From: Pseudoxanthomonas suwonensis J47
Lineage (GTDB): Bacteria > Pseudomonadota > Gammaproteobacteria > Xanthomonadales > Xanthomonadaceae
Direction of reading: 5' to 3'
NCBI RefSeq assembly: GCF_000513955.1
Contig: NZ_AZUZ01000025.1
Span: 365 to 64,364 of the forward strand
DNA: 64,000 nt
The notes under the pieces were generated by a model, which saw only the letters and a list, made by a program, of their open reading frames with translations, was not told where the DNA came from and searched no databases. This document shows positions 12,018-21,139 of this stretch, in pieces. The translations under genes and the position numbers were made by a program. The first letter of the stretch is position 1; every line of letters starts with the position of its first letter.

Positions 12018-13043
12018 TCAAGGGTCGAAGCACCCTGCCACCTGCTCGATATCGGCCACATACAGTTGCGCCACCTCGGTGACGCGCGCGCCACTGTAGA
12101 GGCCAAGGATCGGCCCCCAGAAGCGATGCGCGGATTTCTTGGCCCACGGTAGGAAGGTAGCGGGGTCGAAGATGCGCCGCAGTTCGGCCTCGGTGAACGG
12201 CCGCCCCGTTTCGGCCTCGCCGCTTTCCACCTTCAGCATCTTGCTGGTGATGGGGGATTTGGACAGCGTGCCCGCTTCCACCAAGTCATTGAAGAACACG
12301 CTCAGGCGCTGGCGGTGCTTCTTCATGGTGTTGGGCGCAGGCGCGGGCACATCGGCCGCCTTGCCCTTGGCGATGATGTTCTGGACCGTCAGGCCCTGAT
12401 ACTCGCGCTTGACGGTCGCATTGGCGGGCCACCAGCGCACCCCATCCCAGAACGCCCGCAGGTCGTTGCGGTCCACTTGGCCCACCGGCTTGTCACCCAC
12501 CACGCCCAGAAAAATCCGAAGCGTGTGGCGGCTTTAGGTGACGGTATCGGTAGCCAATTTCCGACGCTCCAGATCGGCCAAGTGCTCGGCGATAAGCACG
12601 CCCACCATCGGGCTATCCGCAGCTGCGACGGGCGCAGGAGACACCACAGGCGCGTTCTGTTTGGACAGTTCGCGGGCGGTTTCAGCGAAGGCCTTGGCGT
12701 CCTGCGCGTTCTCGGTCTTGACCCCCTTGAACACCACTCCGCCGCCTGGCGTCACGGTTACCGATTCAGCGGTCCACTCCTTGGCCTTCCCCGTGCCAAA
12801 CGCCCTCTGGGCACTGCCCAGCAAATCGTCCAAATCCGCCACGCCATCCCCCTGCCGCACCTGCGCGAATGCATGGGAGAGTGCCACAGCCATGCGGGCA
12901 GCAGCCAAGCGCATGCCATCGGCATTTGTTGATGGAAGGCGGCGAACGAGGAAGCGCGACCCGAACGCGGGACGCAGATCGGCAGGCACCAGAAAGCGGA
13001 CATAGAGCCCGCTGGGACGGCGGATCAAATAGGGCTTGGGCAC
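12018..13043 (-). pseudogene. Tyrosine recombinase (island integrase), nonsense-mutated and truncated
   Basis: Reading leftwards from ATG 13041-13043, a DUF6538-type N-terminus (PYLIRRPSGLYVRFLVPADL) runs 169 residues to an in-frame TAA at 12534-12536. The same frame continues without shift (SRHTLRIFLGVVGDKPV) to 12018. It includes a SAM-like core-binding domain and the first catalytic box GLYSGARVTEVAQL. It then stops after DIEQVAGCFDP, so the HxxR box and the catalytic tyrosine are missing. The gene starts about 95 bases from the tRNA 3' end, the usual place for an island integrase. The island should be unable to excise with its own enzyme. Confidence 0.85.
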
Positions 13044-13137
13044 TAAAACGATACCTGAAGGTCGGTTCGTTTGAGGCCGCGTTTTCGATCAAAATCCCTT
13101 TAATTTCAGCACTTTATGTGCCAGGATTTCGATTGAG

Positions 13138-13211
13138 TGGAGCGGGTGATGGGAATCGAACCCACGTTAGCAGCTTGGGAAGCTGCAGTTCTACCATTGA
13201 ACTACACCCGC
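13138..13211 (-). tRNA. glyT: tRNA-Gly (anticodon CCC)
   Basis: The cloverleaf can be folded by eye on the minus strand. Acceptor GCGGGTG pairs with CACCCGC, and the D arm is GTTC/GAAC. The anticodon arm is GCAGC-TTCCCAA-GCTGC, which puts CCC in the anticodon. The T arm holds TTCGATT, and the discriminator T with CCA is encoded at 13138-13140. The recombinase pseudogene and the island lie directly beyond its 3' end, so the tRNA has been kept intact by insertion. Confidence 0.95.
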
Positions 13212-13255
13212 GCGGGACCGGAAGTCTATGCGCCAGCGGGGCGCCGGCGCAACGC

Positions 13256-13280
13256 CGCCGGGCGCGCGCGGCGCCCGGCG
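13256..13280. terminator. GC hairpin after the esterase gene
   Basis: CGCCGGGCGC (13256-13265) and GCGCCCGGCG (13271-13280) form a perfect 10-bp stem with a 5-base loop, just beyond the stop codon of the minus-strand esterase. There is no clear T-run, so its terminator function is only likely. Confidence 0.45.
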
Positions 13281-13290
13281 GGAGGGTGGT

Positions 13291-15090
13291 TCAGAAGCTG
13301 CCGCCGATGCTCAGGAACAGGCCGGAGTCGTTGCCGCCGCGCTGGCCGACCGTGGCGCGGGCGCCGACGTCGGCCTCCAGGCCGCCGAGGCGCATGCGCG
13401 CACCCAGCACCACGGTGCCGGAGTTGTCGTCCAGCAGCGCCGCCGGGACCGCGTACTCCATCCCCGGCACGGTCTGCAGGCTGGCGAAGGCCTCGGCCGG
13501 CGCGTCCTCGAACTCGTGGTCCCAGGTGGCGCGCACGTACGGCGACCAGCCGCCGGCGTCGATCCGGGCCTGCCAGCCCAGGCTGCCGACCAGCGAATCC
13601 AGGTCCTGGTCGGGGTAGGCCAGCGCGGTCGAGGCCAGGTTGCTCTCGGTGTAGCCGTCCAGCTCGATCTTCTGCCACAGCAGGCCGGCGACCGGCCCGT
13701 GGCGCAGCGCGCCCTGGCCGAACTCCCAGCCGCCGTTCACGCCGAAGGCGGTGTTGCTGCCGTCGGCCGAACCGGCGTGGCGGCGCACCGCCGGGCCCAT
13801 CTGCACGCGGCGGTTCACGTCGAAGTCCAGGCCGGTGTAGCTGGCCTGGGCGTTGATCCAGCCGTGCGCGCCATACCAGCCGATGAAGCCGCCGATGCTG
13901 GCGTCGGTCTGCTTGAACTCGCCGCGGCCGTTGCCGAAGTCGGCGTCGAGGCGGCCGTAGCCGGCGAAGCCGCCGGCCACCAGGCCCTGGCCGTTGGACC
14001 AGTCGAGGCCGAACAGGCCGGCCGGGGCCAGGCCGTCGTAGAGGTCGGCGTGGTCGCGGCGCTGGTAGTCGCCGCGCAGGCCGCCCCACCAGCGCAGGCC
14101 CGCCGCTTCCGGCTTGCCGCCCAGGTGCCAGGCGACCTGGTCGGCGCGGCTGCGGCCGATGGCGCGCGCCGACTGCGGCAGCAGGCCGATCAGCTGCGGG
14201 CCTTCCAGCACCGAGACCGCGTAGTCGCCGAGGATCGCGTGCGCCGCGCTGCTCGGATGCACACCGTCGGCGAACAGGTAGGTGGAGGCCGCGTCCGGCG
14301 AAACCAGCGAGGTCGGGTTGCAGGTCAGCGAACTGCCGTCCGGCGGCAGGCACGCGGTCTGGGTGACGTTGCGCAGGCCGTAGGTCGATGGGCTGGCCAC
14401 CACTTCGCGCAGCATGGTGAAGGTATCCAGCGGGATCACCCGGTAGCCCTGCTGCGCCAGCGCGCCGTACATGGCGGTGTTGTAGGTCGCGGCCAGCTGG
14501 GTCAGCGCGGCCTGGCCGGCCGGGCCGGCGGCGATCGCGTTCGGGGTCAGGCCCATGTCCGGCAGGTTCGGGACCAGGATGTAGCGCGCGCCGGCCGCGT
14601 CGAGGGTGCCGACGATCTGCACCACGCCGCCGACGGCAGTGGCGAGGGTCGACTGCGCCGGGGCGCCCGCGGCCACGGCGAAGATGTCGTTGGCACCGGT
14701 CCACACCGTGTACAGCGCATCCGGATTGGCGCGGCCGCCGTTGGCCGCGAGGTAACGGGTCACCTGCGACATCGTCGATTCGGCGGCGCCGTTCTGCACG
14801 GTCACGCGCGAACCGCCCTGGGCATAGTTGTCGCCGCCCTGGTTGTCGGTGCGACCGTCGCCGTCGAAGTTCTTCGCCACGTATTCGGCCCACACCCAGC
14901 CCGGGTTGGTGGTGAAGCGGCCCGTCGCGGGGCGCACCGCTTCCGGCAGCTGGTTCTGGAAGTGGCCCGAGTCGGTGAGGCTGTCGCCGAAGAACACGGT
15001 GCCGCCGTCGAACTGCCCGGCGAAGGCCGGGGCGGCGGCGAGGGCCAGGGCAAGGGCCAGCGGGGTGCGGAGCGGACGGAATACGGTCAT
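13291..15090 (-). CDS. estA: Autotransporter GDSL esterase/lipase (EstA-like)
   Basis: A 599-residue outer-membrane esterase. A signal peptide ends near residue 24 (AFA-G). The passenger is a GDSL hydrolase: block [11 protein letters not shown] with nucleophile Ser37, block III GANDIF, and block V DGVHPS with the Asp and His of the triad. From about residue 325 the sequence becomes alternating Gly/aromatic beta-strand sequence and ends in SIGGSF, a C-terminal Phe as expected for a type V autotransporter barrel. EstA-type enzymes split short-chain esters at the cell surface. It is transcribed away from thiS and followed by a GC hairpin. Confidence 0.92.
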   Translation of the reverse strand: MTVFRPLRTPLALALALAAAPAFAGQFDGGTVFFGDSLTDSGHFQNQLPEAVRPATGRFTTNPGWVWAEYVAKNFDGDGRTDNQGGDNYAQGGSRVTVQNGAAESTMSQVTRYLAANGGRANPDALYTVWTGANDIFAVAAGAPAQSTLATAVGGVVQIVGTLDAAGARYILVPNLPDMGLTPNAIAAGPAGQAALTQLAATYNTAMYGALAQQGYRVIPLDTFTMLREVVASPSTYGLRNVTQTACLPPDGSSLTCNPTSLVSPDAASTYLFADGVHPSSAAHAILGDYAVSVLEGPQLIGLLPQSARAIGRSRADQVAWHLGGKPEAAGLRWWGGLRGDYQRRDHADLYDGLAPAGLFGLDWSNGQGLVAGGFAGYGRLDADFGNGRGEFKQTDASIGGFIGWYGAHGWINAQASYTGLDFDVNRRVQMGPAVRRHAGSADGSNTAFGVNGGWEFGQGALRHGPVAGLLWQKIELDGYTESNLASTALAYPDQDLDSLVGSLGWQARIDAGGWSPYVRATWDHEFEDAPAEAFASLQTVPGMEYAVPAALLDDNSGTVVLGARMRLGGLEADVGARATVGQRGGNDSGLFLSIGGSF

Positions 15091-15220
15091 GGAATCTCCT
15101 GGATTCGTGGAGCTGGGAATGCGGACGCAGGCGCATCAGACGTACGCGAGCGCATGGTCCCAATGGTCCGCCGATGGCCGCCGGCACTCACGCTGCGCTG
15201 CGGCAAGGCGCCGGCGATGC

Positions 15221-15226
15221 GACAAT
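15221..15226 (+). promoter_or_regulatory. Putative -10 box (GACAAT) at thiS
   Basis: GACAAT ends 6 bases before the thiS ATG, placing the expected transcription start at or next to the start codon. No good -35 is seen. No TPP riboswitch consensus is visible in 15091-15232. Confidence 0.35.
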
Positions 15227-15232
15227 CGCGCC

Positions 15233-15433
15233 ATGGACATCGTGATCAACGGCGAGCCGCGCAGCGTCGCGGCCGGAACCACCCTGCAAGCCCTGCTCGA
15301 AGCCGAAGGCCTGGCCGGCCGCCGCGTGGCGGTGGAGGTCAACGGCGAGATCGTCCCGCGCGGCCGCCACGCCGGACACGCGCTGGCCGCCGGCGACCGG
15401 GTCGAGATCGTCCACGCCCTCGGCGGCGGCTGA
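15233..15433 (+). CDS. thiS: Sulfur carrier protein ThiS
   Basis: A 66-residue ubiquitin-like protein that carries sulfur as a C-terminal thiocarboxylate for thiazole synthesis. It starts [10 protein letters not shown], has the typical [12 protein letters not shown] strand and ends in the essential Gly-Gly (HALGGG). It directly precedes thiG, its partner. There is no Shine-Dalgarno; the likely promoter lies right at the start codon. Confidence 0.93.
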   Translation: MDIVINGEPRSVAAGTTLQALLEAEGLAGRRVAVEVNGEIVPRGRHAGHALAAGDRVEIVHALGGG

Positions 15434-15477
15434 GCCGGCGCGGCGTGCCCGCGCTATCGGCCGCCGCCCCGGCGGGC

Positions 15478-15483
15478 CATAAT
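15478..15483 (+). promoter_or_regulatory. Putative -10 box (CATAAT) at thiG
   Basis: CATAAT ends 6 bases before the thiG ATG, with no Shine-Dalgarno between. A start at the A of ATG would give a leaderless mRNA. The -35 is weak. Confidence 0.35.
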
Positions 15484-15489
15484 TGGCGC

Positions 15490-16299
15490 ATGGACACCCC
15501 CCACACGCACGATCCGCTGGTCATCGCCGGGCGGACCTTCCAATCGCGCCTGCTGACCGGCACCGGCAAGTTCAAGGATCTCGACGAGACCCGCCTGGCC
15601 ACCGAAGCCGCCGGCGCGCAGATCGTCACCGTCGCCATCCGCCGCACCCCGCTCTTCATGAACGCCGGCGGCCAGAACCCGGGCGAGCCCAACCTGCTCG
15701 ACGTGCTGCCGCCGGAGCGCTACACCATCCTGCCCAACACCGCCGGCTGCTACACCGCCGAGGAGGCGGTGCGCACCTGCAAGCTGGCGCGCGAGCTGCT
15801 GGACGGCCACAACCTGGTCAAGCTCGAAGTACTGGGCGACCAGCGCACCCTGTACCCGGACGTGGTGCAGACCCTGAAGGCCGCCGAGCTGCTGGTGGCC
15901 GACGGCTTCGACGTGATGGTCTACACCTCCGACGACCCGATCCTGGCCCGCCAGCTGGAGCAGATCGGCTGCTGCGCGGTGATGCCGCTGGCCGCGCCCA
16001 TTGGTTCGGGCCTGGGCATCCAGAACCGCTACACCCTGCTGGAGATCATCGACAACGCCAAGGTGCCGATCATCGTCGACGCCGGCGTGGGCACCGCCTC
16101 CGACGCGGCCATCGCCATGGAGCTGGGCTGCGACGGCGTGCTGATGAACACCGCCATCGCCGGGGCCAGGAACCCGGTGCTGATGGCCAGCGCCATGCGC
16201 AAGGCCGTCGAGGCCGGGCGCGAGGCCTTCCTCGCCGGGCGCATCCCGCGCAAGCGCTACGCCAGCGCCTCGTCGCCGGTGGACGGACTGATCGGCTGA
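15490..16299 (+). CDS. thiG: Thiazole synthase ThiG
   Basis: A 269-residue cytoplasmic TIM-barrel enzyme. It condenses 1-deoxyxylulose 5-phosphate, ThiS thiocarboxylate and an imine into the thiazole phosphate of thiamine. Recognisable segments are RLLTGTGKF near the N-terminus, [22 protein letters not shown] with the Schiff-base lysine, and the phosphate-binding [13 protein letters not shown] followed by GVLMNTAIA. It follows thiS by 56 bases and precedes trmB by 2. A long frame is open upstream but the ATG at 15490 starts the homologous region. Confidence 0.95.
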   Translation: MDTPHTHDPLVIAGRTFQSRLLTGTGKFKDLDETRLATEAAGAQIVTVAIRRTPLFMNAGGQNPGEPNLLDVLPPERYTILPNTAGCYTAEEAVRTCKLARELLDGHNLVKLEVLGDQRTLYPDVVQTLKAAELLVADGFDVMVYTSDDPILARQLEQIGCCAVMPLAAPIGSGLGIQNRYTLLEIIDNAKVPIIVDAGVGTASDAAIAMELGCDGVLMNTAIAGARNPVLMASAMRKAVEAGREAFLAGRIPRKRYASASSPVDGLIG

Positions 16300-16301
16300 C
16301 G

Positions 16302-17099
16302 ATGACCGACCCGTTCAGCAGCGAGGGCGCCAAGGCCCCGCCCAAGCCCTACACCGCCAGCGAAGGCCGGCGCGAGATCCGCAGCTTCGTCCTGCGCCAG
16401 GGCCGCTTCACCCCGGCCCAGCAGCGCGCGTTCGACGAGGCCTGGCCGCGCTTCGGCCTGGACTACACCGGCCAGCTGCGCGACTACGACGCGGTGTTCG
16501 GCCGCAACGCGCCGAAGGTGCTGGAAATCGGCTTCGGCAACGGCGAGGCGCTGCGCTTCGCCGCCCGCCAGGATCCCTCGCGCGACTACATCGGCCTGGA
16601 AGTCCACGCCCCCGGCGTCGGCCGCCTGCTCAACGCCCTGGCCGCCGACGGCAGCGACCACGTGCGCGTCTACCACCACGACGCGGTCGAGGTGCTGCGC
16701 AACGAGGTCGCCGATGGCGCCCTCGACGAGATCCGCATCTACTTCCCCGATCCCTGGCACAAGAAGCGCCACAACAAGCGCCGCCTGGTGCAGCCGGAGT
16801 TCGCCGCGCTGCTGGTGCGCAAGCTGCGCATCGGCGGCCGCCTGCACCTGGCCACCGACTGGGAGCCCTACGCCGAGCACATGTGGGACGTGCTCGAGGC
16901 CACCCCCGGCCTGGCCAACCGCGCCGGCCCGCGCGGCCACGTGCCGCGCCCGGAGTGGCGGCCGGAGACCCACTTCGAGCGCCGCGGCCTCAAGCTGGGC
17001 CACGGGGTGTGGGACCTGCTCTACGACCGCGTCGGCGAAAGCGGCGGCGGTGGCGGCGGTGACGGCGATCCCGGACCCAACCCGGCCGCGGACGGCTAA
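16302..17099 (+). CDS. trmB: tRNA (guanine-N7)-methyltransferase TrmB
   Basis: A 265-residue SAM-dependent enzyme that methylates G46 of the variable loop in many tRNAs. The SAM-binding motif is [12 protein letters not shown] near residue 70. The conserved [16 protein letters not shown], which holds the catalytic aspartate, is near 145, and [13 protein letters not shown] near 182. It starts 2 bases after the thiG stop, so it is probably co-transcribed. The C-terminal tail is Gly- and Asp-rich and looks unstructured. Confidence 0.95.
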   Translation: MTDPFSSEGAKAPPKPYTASEGRREIRSFVLRQGRFTPAQQRAFDEAWPRFGLDYTGQLRDYDAVFGRNAPKVLEIGFGNGEALRFAARQDPSRDYIGLEVHAPGVGRLLNALAADGSDHVRVYHHDAVEVLRNEVADGALDEIRIYFPDPWHKKRHNKRRLVQPEFAALLVRKLRIGGRLHLATDWEPYAEHMWDVLEATPGLANRAGPRGHVPRPEWRPETHFERRGLKLGHGVWDLLYDRVGESGGGGGGDGDPGPNPAADG

Positions 17100-17219
17100 A
17101 CTCGAACCCACATGAGCGTCGCGCCGTCCGCATCCCGCCCCATCTGCTCCGGCCCTGCCGGAGGCGCGCGCCCCGCTCCCGCCTCCGTTCCCGCATCGCC
17201 ATAAGGACCCGGCGCGCCA

Positions 17220-19082
17220 ATGGAATCCGGCCTCACCCTGACCAACGACATGCGCCTGGTGCTGGGGCTGGTCGGGTTCTCGATGGCCATGTTCCTGTTC
17301 GACCGGATCCGCGCCGACCTGGTCGCGCTGGTCGTGCTGGTGGTGCTGGGCGTCACCGGCCTGGTGGCGCCGGAGGAGATCTTCAGCGGCTTCTCCGGCA
17401 ACGCGGTGATCAGCATCATGGCCACCATGGTGCTGGGCGCCGGGCTTGACCGCACCGGCGCGCTCAACCGCCTCGCCGGCTGGCTGCTGCGCCGCGGCCA
17501 CGGCAAGGAGAAGCGGCTGCTGGCGATGACCTCGCTGGTCGCCGGCCTCAACTCCTCGTTCATGCAGAACCCGTCGGTGATGTCGCTGTACCTGCCGGTG
17601 GCGGCACGGCTGTCGGCGCGCAGCGGGCTGTCGATGTCGCGCCTGTTGCTGCCGCTGGCGGCGGCGATCGTGATGGGCGCAGCGCTGACCATGGTCGGCA
17701 ACTCGCCGCTGATCCTGCTCAACGACCTGCTGGTCTCGGCCAACAACAACCTGCCCTCGGGCACGGCCACGCTTGAGCAGCTGCCGATGTTCGCGCCGGC
17801 GCCGGTGGGCATCACCCTGCTGGCCGCGGCACTGCTGTACTTCCACTTCTACGGCAACCGCAAGCTGGCCGAACTCGAGGGCGGAGGCGGCGAGGAGAAC
17901 GTCACCCCCGCGCGCACCGAGAGCTATTTCGCCCGCACCTACGGCATCGAGGGCGACGTGTTCGAACTGGTGGTCAGCCCGGAGAGCCCGCTGGTCGGCA
18001 TGGCCGTGGCCGAGGCCGAGTCGCTGCACAACGCGCCGCTGCTGCTGGCGCTGAAGTCCGGCAACGACACCCGCCTGGCGCCGCCGGCGGACATGCGCAT
18101 CTGGGTCGGCAGCGTGCTCGGCGTGATGGGCCCGCGCCAGCAGGTGGCCGACTTCGCCCAGAACCAGTTCCTGCGCATGTCCTCGCGCCTGCGCAACCTC
18201 GGCGACCTGTTCAACCCGGCGCGCGCCGGCATCTCCGAGGCGGTGCTGCCGCCGACCTCGCGCTTCATCGGCAAGAGCGCGCGCGAGCTGCGCCTGCGCA
18301 AGCAGCTGGGCATCAGCCTGCTGGCGATCAACCGCGACAAGCAGGTGATCCGCGAGGACGTGCGCTCGGTGCCGCTGCGCGCCGGCGACATGCTGGTGTT
18401 CCACAGCATCTGGCAGGACCTGGCGCAGGCCGCGGAGAGCCGCGACTTCGCCGTGGTCACCGACTACCCGAAGGGCGAGCAGCGCCCGCACAAGTTCAAG
18501 ATCGCCATGGCGATCTTCGCCTTCACCATCCTCATCGCGCTGACCGGCAAGCTGCCGGTGTCGCTGACCCTGATGACCGGCGTGGCCGGCATGCTGCTGA
18601 CCGGCGTGCTGAAGATGGACGAGGCCTACGCGGCGATCAGCTGGAAGACGGTGTTCCTCACCGCCTGCCTGATCCCGCTGGGCTGGGCGATGGACAGCAG
18701 CGGCGCGGCGGCGTGGGTCGCCGGCAACACCCTCGACCGCCTGCCCGAAGGCACGCCGCCATGGCTGCTGCAGATCGTGGTGGCGGTGCTGACCACCGCG
18801 TTCTCGCTGGTGATCAGCCACGTCGGCGCGACCATCGTGATGGTGCCCATCGCGATCAACCTGGCGCTGGCGGTAGGCGGCGACCCGACCGCGTTCGCCC
18901 TGGTCACCGCGCTGTCGGCCTCCAACAACTTCATGACCGCGTCCAACCCGGTGATGTCGATGGTCACCGGCCCGGCGAACTACGCCTCGCGCGACCTGTG
19001 GCGCGTCGGCGCGCCGCTGTCGGCGCTGTACACGCTGATCGTGGTGGTGGTGGTGAACCTGATGTTCTGGGGCGGGCGCTAG
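17220..19082 (+). CDS. SLC13-family permease with RCK/TrkA-C domain
   Basis: A 620-residue inner-membrane transporter of the DASS/citrate-transporter type. About five to six hydrophobic helices lie before residue 215. A soluble insert at roughly 230-420 resembles TrkA-C repeats (SPLVGMAVAEAESL, RFIGKSARELRLRKQLGISL). More helices follow to the C-terminus. The conserved polar stretches SGNAVIS and ISHVGATIV fit the paired ion-binding hairpins of the family. Such proteins move dicarboxylates or sulfate with sodium; the substrate cannot be told here. AAGGA lies upstream of ATG 17220. Confidence 0.88.
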   Translation: MESGLTLTNDMRLVLGLVGFSMAMFLFDRIRADLVALVVLVVLGVTGLVAPEEIFSGFSGNAVISIMATMVLGAGLDRTGALNRLAGWLLRRGHGKEKRLLAMTSLVAGLNSSFMQNPSVMSLYLPVAARLSARSGLSMSRLLLPLAAAIVMGAALTMVGNSPLILLNDLLVSANNNLPSGTATLEQLPMFAPAPVGITLLAAALLYFHFYGNRKLAELEGGGGEENVTPARTESYFARTYGIEGDVFELVVSPESPLVGMAVAEAESLHNAPLLLALKSGNDTRLAPPADMRIWVGSVLGVMGPRQQVADFAQNQFLRMSSRLRNLGDLFNPARAGISEAVLPPTSRFIGKSARELRLRKQLGISLLAINRDKQVIREDVRSVPLRAGDMLVFHSIWQDLAQAAESRDFAVVTDYPKGEQRPHKFKIAMAIFAFTILIALTGKLPVSLTLMTGVAGMLLTGVLKMDEAYAAISWKTVFLTACLIPLGWAMDSSGAAAWVAGNTLDRLPEGTPPWLLQIVVAVLTTAFSLVISHVGATIVMVPIAINLALAVGGDPTAFALVTALSASNNFMTASNPVMSMVTGPANYASRDLWRVGAPLSALYTLIVVVVVNLMFWGGR

Positions 19083-19441
19083 CCCGCGTCGCCCGGCGTC
19101 GCCGCCAGCCAGACCTGGCCGTCGCGCACTTCCAGCGCCACCGCGCGCAGCGCGTCGCCGCGGCAGGGACCGGCCACGCACTGGCCGCCTTCCAGCTCGA
19201 AGCTGGCGCCGTGCGCGGCGCACACCAGCAGGCCTTCGCGTGACTTCAGGAACTGGCCCGGGGCCCAGTCCAGGCGCCGCCCGGCGTGCGGGCAGACATT
19301 GAGCCAGGCGCGCACGGCGTCGCCCTGGCGGTGCACGACCAGCGACTCCGGATCGCCATCGAGCACGGCTTCGACCTCGACCAGGGCGCCATCGGCCAGG
19401 CCTTCGAAACTGAGGAGTGGTTCAGCGTTTAACGATCCCAT
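19079..19441 (-). CDS. Rieske [2Fe-2S] ferredoxin-like protein
   Basis: A 120-residue small Rieske protein. The cluster ligands are CPHAG (Cys50, His52) and CAAHGASF (Cys74, His77), the two-Cys two-His pattern of ferredoxin-type Rieske subunits. There is no signal peptide or membrane anchor, so it is probably a cytoplasmic electron carrier. It is convergent with the SLC13 permease gene, overlapping its last 4 bases. A longer open frame exists, but ATG 19439-19441 is the natural start. The partner oxygenase is not evident nearby. Confidence 0.88.
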   Translation of the reverse strand: MGSLNAEPLLSFEGLADGALVEVEAVLDGDPESLVVHRQGDAVRAWLNVCPHAGRRLDWAPGQFLKSREGLLVCAAHGASFELEGGQCVAGPCRGDALRAVALEVRDGQVWLAATPGDAG

Positions 19442-19503
19442 CACAACCCTGCCGGCAGGCACGGCTACCCTGCGCACTGGTTGCAATTCTGGCACATGTA
19501 CTG

Positions 19504-19788
19504 ATGCACGCCCGTTCCTTCCGCTTCGATGCGTCCCAGCTGAACTTCCTGTTCGCGCCACGCAAGCCGCGCACGCCGCTGCTGCGCCTGCTGTTCGGGC
19601 TGGTGGGACTGGTCCTGCTGGCGGTGCTGGTGTTCTTCGGCGTGTTCGTCGGCGCGGCGATGCTCGCCGCGGGCATGGCCTGGCGCCTGCTGGCGCGGCG
19701 CACGCCGCGCACGCCTGCGGCCGCGCGCCAGACCTTCGAGGCCGAGTACCGCGTGGTGCAGAAGCCGCAGCTGCCGACCCCGCGCTGA
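19504..19788 (+). CDS. Small membrane protein, unknown function
   Basis: A 94-residue protein: a basic N-terminus with many Arg residues, a strongly hydrophobic stretch at about 28-57 (FGLVGLVLLAVLVFFGVFVG), then a basic Pro-rich tail. It has one or two membrane helices and no motif I recognise. It is divergent from the Rieske gene and 59 bases upstream of the FAH gene. It looks genuine by codon use. A link to the neighbours is unproven. Confidence 0.65.
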   Translation: MHARSFRFDASQLNFLFAPRKPRTPLLRLLFGLVGLVLLAVLVFFGVFVGAAMLAAGMAWRLLARRTPRTPAAARQTFEAEYRVVQKPQLPTPR

Positions 19789-19847
19789 GGCGAAAGCCGC
19801 GCCGCCGGCGCGTAGACTGTGCGCCCTCTTTCCACATGGGCGCTGCC

Positions 19848-20552
19848 ATGAACGACGTGATCCCCGCCCCGCCGGTGCCGCGCCTCGCGGTGCGTGGCGG
19901 CGGGCATTTCCCGGTGCACCGCATCTACTGCGTGGGCCGCAACTTCGCCGACCACGCGCGCGAGATGGGCGCCACCGCGCCGGCCTCGAAGGCCGAACGC
20001 GGCACCCCGGTGTTCTTCATGAAGCCGGCCGACGCCATCGTCACCGGCGAAGCCGTGCCCTACCCGCCTGCCACCGCCGACCTGCACCACGAGGTCGAGC
20101 TGGTCGTGGCGATCGGCCGCGACGCGCCGGCCGGCGTACTGCCGGTGGAGGACGCGCAGGCGCTGGTCTACGGCTACACCGTCGGCCTCGACCTCACCCG
20201 CCGCGACCTGCAGGCCGCGGCCAAGGCCAAGGGCCTGCCCTGGGACACGGCCAAGGGCTTCGACCATTCGGCGCCCGTCGCCGAACTGGTGCCGGCCGCC
20301 GCGGCCGGCGAGCTGGGCGCACGGGTGCTGGAGCTGCAGGTCAACGGCCAGCCGCGCCAGCGCGCGCCGCTGTCGGACCTGATCTGGGACGTCCCGGAGA
20401 TCCTGCACGAGCTGTCGAAGCTGTACGCCCTGCGCGCCGGCGACCTGGTGTTCATGGGCACCCCGGCCGGCGTAGCCGCCCTCCGGCCGGGCGACCGTTT
20501 CGAGGCACGACTGGAAGGCATCGCCACCCTGCGCGGCCACGTCGAAGGCTGA
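19848..20552 (+). CDS. Fumarylacetoacetate hydrolase family protein
   Basis: A 234-residue cytoplasmic enzyme of the FAH fold (YcgM/FAHD1 type). The N-terminus has IYCVGRNFADHAREMG. The metal site is HHEVELVVAIG (the E-x-E ligands), with the downstream Asp in GYTVGLDLTRRDLQ. GTPAGVAALRPGD closes the active site. Relatives act as acylpyruvases or oxaloacetate decarboxylases, so the substrate is open. ATG 19836 is an alternative start four codons earlier. Confidence 0.88.
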   Translation: MNDVIPAPPVPRLAVRGGGHFPVHRIYCVGRNFADHAREMGATAPASKAERGTPVFFMKPADAIVTGEAVPYPPATADLHHEVELVVAIGRDAPAGVLPVEDAQALVYGYTVGLDLTRRDLQAAAKAKGLPWDTAKGFDHSAPVAELVPAAAAGELGARVLELQVNGQPRQRAPLSDLIWDVPEILHELSKLYALRAGDLVFMGTPAGVAALRPGDRFEARLEGIATLRGHVEG

Positions 20553-20622
20553 TCGCCGGGCACCGGCACGGGTTACGCTCTGCACGCGTGCCGCCTGCAC
20601 GCTGGAACACTAGGAGAACAAG

Positions 20623-21048
20623 ATGGGCATGATCAGCGAGTTCAAGGAATTCGCGATGCGCGGCAACGTGATCGACCTGGCCGTCGGCGTCGTCATCGGC
20701 GCGGCGTTCGGCAAGATCGTCACTTCGCTGGTGGACAACATCATCATGCCGCCGCTGGGCTGGCTGATCGGGAACGTGGATTTCTCCGACCTGGCCTGGA
20801 CCCTGTCGCCGGCAAGCGTGGCCGCCGACGGCACGGAGATCCCGGCGGTGGTGGTCGGCTACGGCGTGTTCCTCAACACCGTCATCCAGTTCCTGATCGT
20901 GGCCTTCGCCATCTTCCTGCTGGTCAAGGGCGTCAACCGCCTGGCCCGCAAGAAGAAGGAAGAGGAAGCGCCTGCCGCGCCGGCCGAGCCAAGCGAGGAA
21001 GTGGTGCTGCTGCGCCAGATCCGCGACTCGCTGCAGCAGCCGCGGTGA
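20623..21048 (+). CDS. mscL: Large-conductance mechanosensitive channel MscL
   Basis: A 141-residue inner-membrane channel that opens under osmotic down-shock. The N-terminal helix and TM1 carry the signature [20 protein letters not shown]. The periplasmic loop spans about 48-75 and TM2 is near 78-100 ([21 protein letters not shown]). A cytoplasmic charged helix [14 protein letters not shown] ends the protein. AGGAG at 20612-20616 precedes ATG 20623. It stands alone between FAH and the peptidase gene. Confidence 0.97.
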   Translation: MGMISEFKEFAMRGNVIDLAVGVVIGAAFGKIVTSLVDNIIMPPLGWLIGNVDFSDLAWTLSPASVAADGTEIPAVVVGYGVFLNTVIQFLIVAFAIFLLVKGVNRLARKKKEEEAPAAPAEPSEEVVLLRQIRDSLQQPR

Positions 21049-21139
21049 CATCGACTGGCGCGCTCCCGTGACCATGCGCACGGGAGCGCGCCGGGCGGCT
21101 CTGCTAGGCTCAAGGGCTTTCCCGCCGGAGCCTGTTCGC

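Noticed and set aside
15091-15232. TPP riboswitch upstream of thiS
   Set aside because: The CUGAGA and the GAACCUGAUC-type segments of the THI box are absent; the promoter seems to lie at the start codon.
16257-19223. Minus-strand frame of nearly 1000 codons across trmB and the SLC13 permease
   Set aside because: It is His/Gln/Arg-rich low-complexity sequence with no motif; the opposite strand carries three certain genes.
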